Below are positions 58,757 to 64,000 of a stretch of 64,000 nucleotides of DNA, piece by piece (within the stretch, counting starts at the first letter, position 1; each line of letters opens with the position of its first letter). The notes under the pieces were generated by a model. That model searched no databases, was not told where the DNA came from, and worked only from the letters and a program-made list of their open reading frames with translations. The position numbers and the translations under genes are program-made. Source of the stretch: MGML01 sp034416335 (lineage in GTDB: Bacteria > Chloroflexota > Dehalococcoidia > Dehalococcoidales > UBA2162); contig DAOULV010000003.1 of the NCBI GenBank assembly GCA_034416335.1, positions 365,533 to 429,532 of the forward strand. Reading direction: 5' to 3'.

Positions 58757-60529
58757 ATGGCTGAAAATTACAAATGTCTCAGTCCACTCGGAATTCAATA
58801 CCCGGTGGAATTCCATCCTTTATCGCCCAGAATTGATAAAATCGATGGAAAAACAATTTACGTTACGATAAACGCCGGTGGAGACCAGGATATCACAATC
58901 CCGCTATTAAAGAAGCTTGAGTCCGATTATCCGAAAGTGAACTGGCAAATCAGGAGAAAGTTCGGCTTCAGCGCCGAGTTAACCGACGAGGAAAAGAAGG
59001 ATGCCGATGCACTGATAGCCGGCGTAATCTGGTGACACGGCGCAATCTGGGGACAGTTGTCCCACGTAGCTGAAAATGAACAGGCAGGGATACCCACGGT
59101 ATCATTGATATACGCCGACCAGGATGAATGTTTCCACCAGGCTGCCATATTGAGCGGTTCGCCCAACTTACGCAGGGTGCACGTATCGCGTACGCTCCAG
59201 GGGCCTGAAGACGTCGACCGTTTTCTCCCTTCTGTCTTCGATGCTCTTATCCGACCGTTGACGAAGGAAGAGATGGAAGGCGGACACCTTATAACAAACA
59301 CCGAACGAATATTATTCGAAGGAACCTATGACGAGGCGCTGGAATTCTATCAGCAGACCGAGCCAATTCCTTCACTAAAGAATTCGGTTCCCATTGCAAA
59401 GTATACCGACGGTCTGCCTGTAATCGTCCCGACGGAAGAAAAGGTTGCGGAGATGCTGAAGGGTACCAGCCATAAGCCGGATGAAATGATTACCTATCAA
59501 GCAGAACACGGGTCATTTACCGGGCGAAGCGGGTTGATGGGAATGGGAGGAAGAGGTTCCAGGAAAGGTTCCATCGTCAGATTTCAACCGGTAAGCCGGA
59601 TAGCTACCGTAGAACGGGTTGCGGTAAATGCGGTCATGGCCGGATGCAAGCCGGAATACTTACCAGTAGTATTGGCGATTGCGGAAGCCGGCGGCGGAGG
59701 TGGAGGTGACGGTCGCGGCAGCCAGTGTTACGTAGTCAGCGGTCCGTATTCCAAAGAGATCGGAATGAATTGCGATGTAGGTATTTTCGGCCCGGGTAAT
59801 CCTGCAAACAGGAGTATCGCCAGGGCTGCCGAACTTATGTGGCGTAATTTTGGAGATAATGTTCCCAACGTAACCAACTGCGGAGTGATGGGAACTCCCC
59901 TTTTCAACTGCGTACCCGAAGACATGGATAATCTTCCGCCGGGATGGAGCGGACTGAACGAGGAATATGACTACGGGAAAGACGACAGCATTCTCTATGT
60001 CGCCAACCTGGGTAGAGGAGGTACGACCAATATACACCGTACCGAGTTTTCTCCGGGCGGTTACCGGGCCTTCCAGAAATCGGGACACGGCGGAATCGCC
60101 CGGCGTCTCGGCGTCAAGGGCGTGCCGGGTTCGAAGAACTTCCTTGAATACATGCTGTCCGAACTGTGGGCAGGCCGGGAAGGCGGCATCACTTTCTTCC
60201 TGCTGCCCCAGATGGCTCAACACCTCTACGAATGCGGTTTCAAGTCAAAAGACGAGGTCTACGAGTGGATTTACAAGCATAGTTTCAGGACGGTTGCGGA
60301 ATACCGTACCCATTCCTGGCCGGATGTTCAGACCAATTCCTGGAACGCTGTCGAAAAGACCTCCGGAAAAATCTGGAAAGAACTGCCCGATGATTATATG
60401 GTCCCTCTGGTAGGCGATCCTTACGAGAGCTGCATAATAGTTACCGGCGGCGGCGAAGAATATCCACAATGGATTGGCGCCCGGCGCGCAGGTTCGGTTC
60501 CTGCGTACAGCATCGATGCCTGGCGTTAG
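58757..60529 (+). CDS. UGSC-like protein with in-frame TGA, candidate selenoprotein
   Basis: If the TGA at 59033-59035 is read through, one frame runs 590 residues. Residues 1-92 (ATG 58757, AAGGAG upstream) look like the UGSC domain: LSPRIDKIDGKTIYVT and DADALIAGVIW. After the TGA the same frame continues with HGAIWGQLSHVAENEQAGIPTVSL; the distance from the stop to the GIP motif equals that from Sec to GIP in UGSC proteins as I remember them. A domain of about 400 residues follows, with RIATVERVAVNAVMAGCKPEYLPVVLA, the Gly-rich AGGGGGGDGRGSQCYVVSGP and IFGPGNPANRSIARAAELMWRN, resembling large domains found with UGSC modules. If no Sec is inserted, it is either a pseudogene or two genes, the second from TTG at 59057. 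The enzyme activity is unknown. No sel gene is in the window. Confidence 0.7.
59033..59072 (+). promoter_or_regulatory. Bacterial SECIS-like hairpin behind the in-frame TGA
   Basis: After the TGA (59033-59035) a lower stem of CGGC (59038-59041) with GCTG (59069-59072) can form, including one G-U pair. After an internal loop comes an upper stem of T plus GGGAC (59048, 59050-59054) with GTCCCA (59059-59064), a bulged G at 59049 and the apical loop AGTT at 59055-59058. The loop begins 20 bases after the TGA and has G as its second base, as expected for bacterial SECIS elements. The first bases, TGACACGGC, also match those of E. coli fdhF as I recall them. Folding was done by eye. Confidence 0.5.
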
Positions 60530-60586
60530 TCTTCTGAAGAAATTTCACACTCAGGCGTGGTTTAAGCGGTGGGAGCACAATAAAAT

Positions 60587-61411
60587 CTACCCGATGGGTG
60601 ATTCTATCCACTGGTAAGCCCACACCTCACCGCATTTGAAGAATCCCATCCTGCGGTAAACCGGTTCTCCCATCGGGGATGCCTGCAGTGTAGCCGCTTG
60701 ATAGCCCATTTGTTTTCCGGCTTCGCAGGCATGCAGGGTGACGGCGTATCCGACACCCCTGTTTCTGAACTCGGGAAGCGTCGCCACGTAGAAAATACCG
60801 GCTACACCTTTCGCCGGCACAAGCTGCGAAGTAGCCGCCGGCTTTCCGTCCAGCAGTGCCAGGTAGAAGTGCGCAGGCAGACCCATTTCCATTATCGTAG
60901 TAAACCACCTGAAATTCACCTTTTCATTTTCCGGCGTACCCCCGAAACCCTCTGTAGCCACCTGCGACCATGTTTTAAGAGTGGTCACATCTTCTACTTC
61001 AATAATTTCCAGCCCTGACGGCGCTGTCGTTTCCTCCCTGAGAATACTCAGGTCTGCAGCCATCAGTGGTGCAGCTCTTCCAAAAGACGCAAATCCGTGT
61101 TGTGTTAAGTATTCGTCGAGGTTTGCAGGTTCCGAATTCTTACCTATGTACCATCGAATCGGTACACCTCTCGCCTTCGCCTTACTGATAAGAGACTCTA
61201 TAACATCGTCCACCTTTTCCGGCTCAAGCCTGGCATTGAAAACGAGGTTGCACGCAATAAAGGGAATATCCGTAAAACAATATGAAATATCGTCACTGCC
61301 GTACACATCGGAGTCGGGAAGATTGTACGGGAAGGGTGAAGCTACATAAAGGTTAGCTTCATTGGCTGCAGCCAGGGATGATGCCGATAAATCCGTTAAT
61401 ATTTCTCTCAT
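60587..61411 (-). CDS. GNAT-family N-acetyltransferase (two-domain)
   Basis: A 274-residue protein. The C-terminal half has the acetyl-CoA loop GIFYVATLPEFRNRGVGYAVTLHACEAGKQMGYQAATLQASPMGEPVYRRMGFF, with R-N-R-G-V-G as the pyrophosphate-binding motif. The N-terminal 120 residues are a less conserved GNAT-like domain, as in several Chloroflexota proteins. A longer frame begins at 61519, but it would run into the 23S rRNA; the ATG at 61411 is the likely start. Substrate unknown. Confidence 0.87.
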   Translation of the reverse strand: MREILTDLSASSLAAANEANLYVASPFPYNLPDSDVYGSDDISYCFTDIPFIACNLVFNARLEPEKVDDVIESLISKAKARGVPIRWYIGKNSEPANLDEYLTQHGFASFGRAAPLMAADLSILREETTAPSGLEIIEVEDVTTLKTWSQVATEGFGGTPENEKVNFRWFTTIMEMGLPAHFYLALLDGKPAATSQLVPAKGVAGIFYVATLPEFRNRGVGYAVTLHACEAGKQMGYQAATLQASPMGEPVYRRMGFFKCGEVWAYQWIESPIG

Positions 61412-61431
61412 ACATACACCCTGAAACAGAA

Positions 61432-61453
61432 GGAGGAGCATTACAGCTCCTCC
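61432..61453 (-). terminator. Terminator after 23S rRNA
   Basis: GGAGGAGC (61432-61439) pairs perfectly with GCTCCTCC (61446-61453) around ATTACA. On the minus strand it follows the 3' end of the 23S gene and is trailed by TTCTGTTTC. No 5S gene lies between, so the transcript seems to end without one. Confidence 0.65.
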
Positions 61454-61499
61454 CGGTTGATTGATATCAATTGAATAAAGGTTATTGCCAAATCTAAAG

Positions 61500-64000
<2,501 letters not shown>

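Noticed and set aside
59057..60529. Second, independent gene starting at TTG 59057
   Set aside because: The frame is continuous with the upstream 92 codons through the TGA and reads UGSC-like sequence from the TGA onward, before this TTG. One interrupted gene explains the data better, although re-initiation cannot be excluded.

Overview
The window looks like a chromosomal segment of a bacterium of the phylum Chloroflexota, most probably class Dehalococcoidia. This is an inference from gene content and gene order (unlinked rRNA genes, a Na+-pump decarboxylase cassette, CaiB-type CoA transferase, ADP-forming acyl-CoA synthetase subunit, many small SAM methyltransferases), not from a database search. 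Nearly all of it is ordinary, densely packed bacterial chromosome. I see no phage, insertion sequence, CRISPR array or tRNA gene.

Layout. 1-3.1 kb (minus): 5' part of a dGTPase-like HD hydrolase, a RidA-family protein and phosphoenolpyruvate synthase. 3.2-10.75 kb (plus): a bifunctional-nuclease (DUF151) gene and the complete F-type ATP synthase operon (atpZ-like, atpB, E, F, H, A, G, D, C). 10.75-14.9 kb (minus): rpsP-khpA-rimM, split by two paralogous zinc-ribbon/beta-propeller membrane proteins. 15.0-23.8 kb (plus): endonuclease V, then prfB (programmed +1 frameshift), a gluzincin-type peptidase, radC, two giant Glu/Lys/Arg repeat proteins with zinc ribbons, and an acyl-CoA synthetase subunit. 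24-29.8 kb: peptide-binding lipoprotein, methyltransferase, CoA transferase and small membrane or unknown genes. 29.9-36.5 kb: a palindromic repeat cluster, pyrG, a transaldolase-like aldolase apparently starting at ATT, rho, a phosphatase and uvrC. 36.6-39.7 kb (minus): hicBA and ispD-ispF-cysS. 39.8-44.7 kb (plus): ornithine-cyclodeaminase-like enzyme, methyltransferases and radA. 44.8-51.7 kb (minus): cupin, queF, two hydrolases, a Na+-pump decarboxylase cassette (gamma-like, biotin carrier, beta) and clpC. 51.9-57.8 kb: an isolated 5S rRNA, an autoregulated-looking winged-helix/membrane pair, HD protein, methyltransferases and a MalY-type aminotransferase. 58-61.4 kb: GrpB-like protein, a UGSC-like protein interrupted by an in-frame TGA, and a GNAT protein. 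61.5-64 kb (minus): most of the 23S rRNA.

The most interesting locus is 58757-60529. Two open frames lie in the same reading frame, separated by one TGA at 59033, exactly where UGSC-family proteins carry selenocysteine, and the RNA just downstream can fold into a bacterial SECIS-like hairpin. An imperfect 18-bp tandem duplication spanning the TGA offers a competing, mutational explanation. Other points of note: several promoters sit so close to the start codon that the mRNA should be leaderless or nearly so; a transaldolase-like gene has ATT as its best start; two neighbouring genes encode 29-residue charged repeats that may form single alpha helices; 23S and 5S rRNA genes are about 9.5 kb apart; and a 19-bp palindrome sits on the start point of a regulator/membrane-protein operon.
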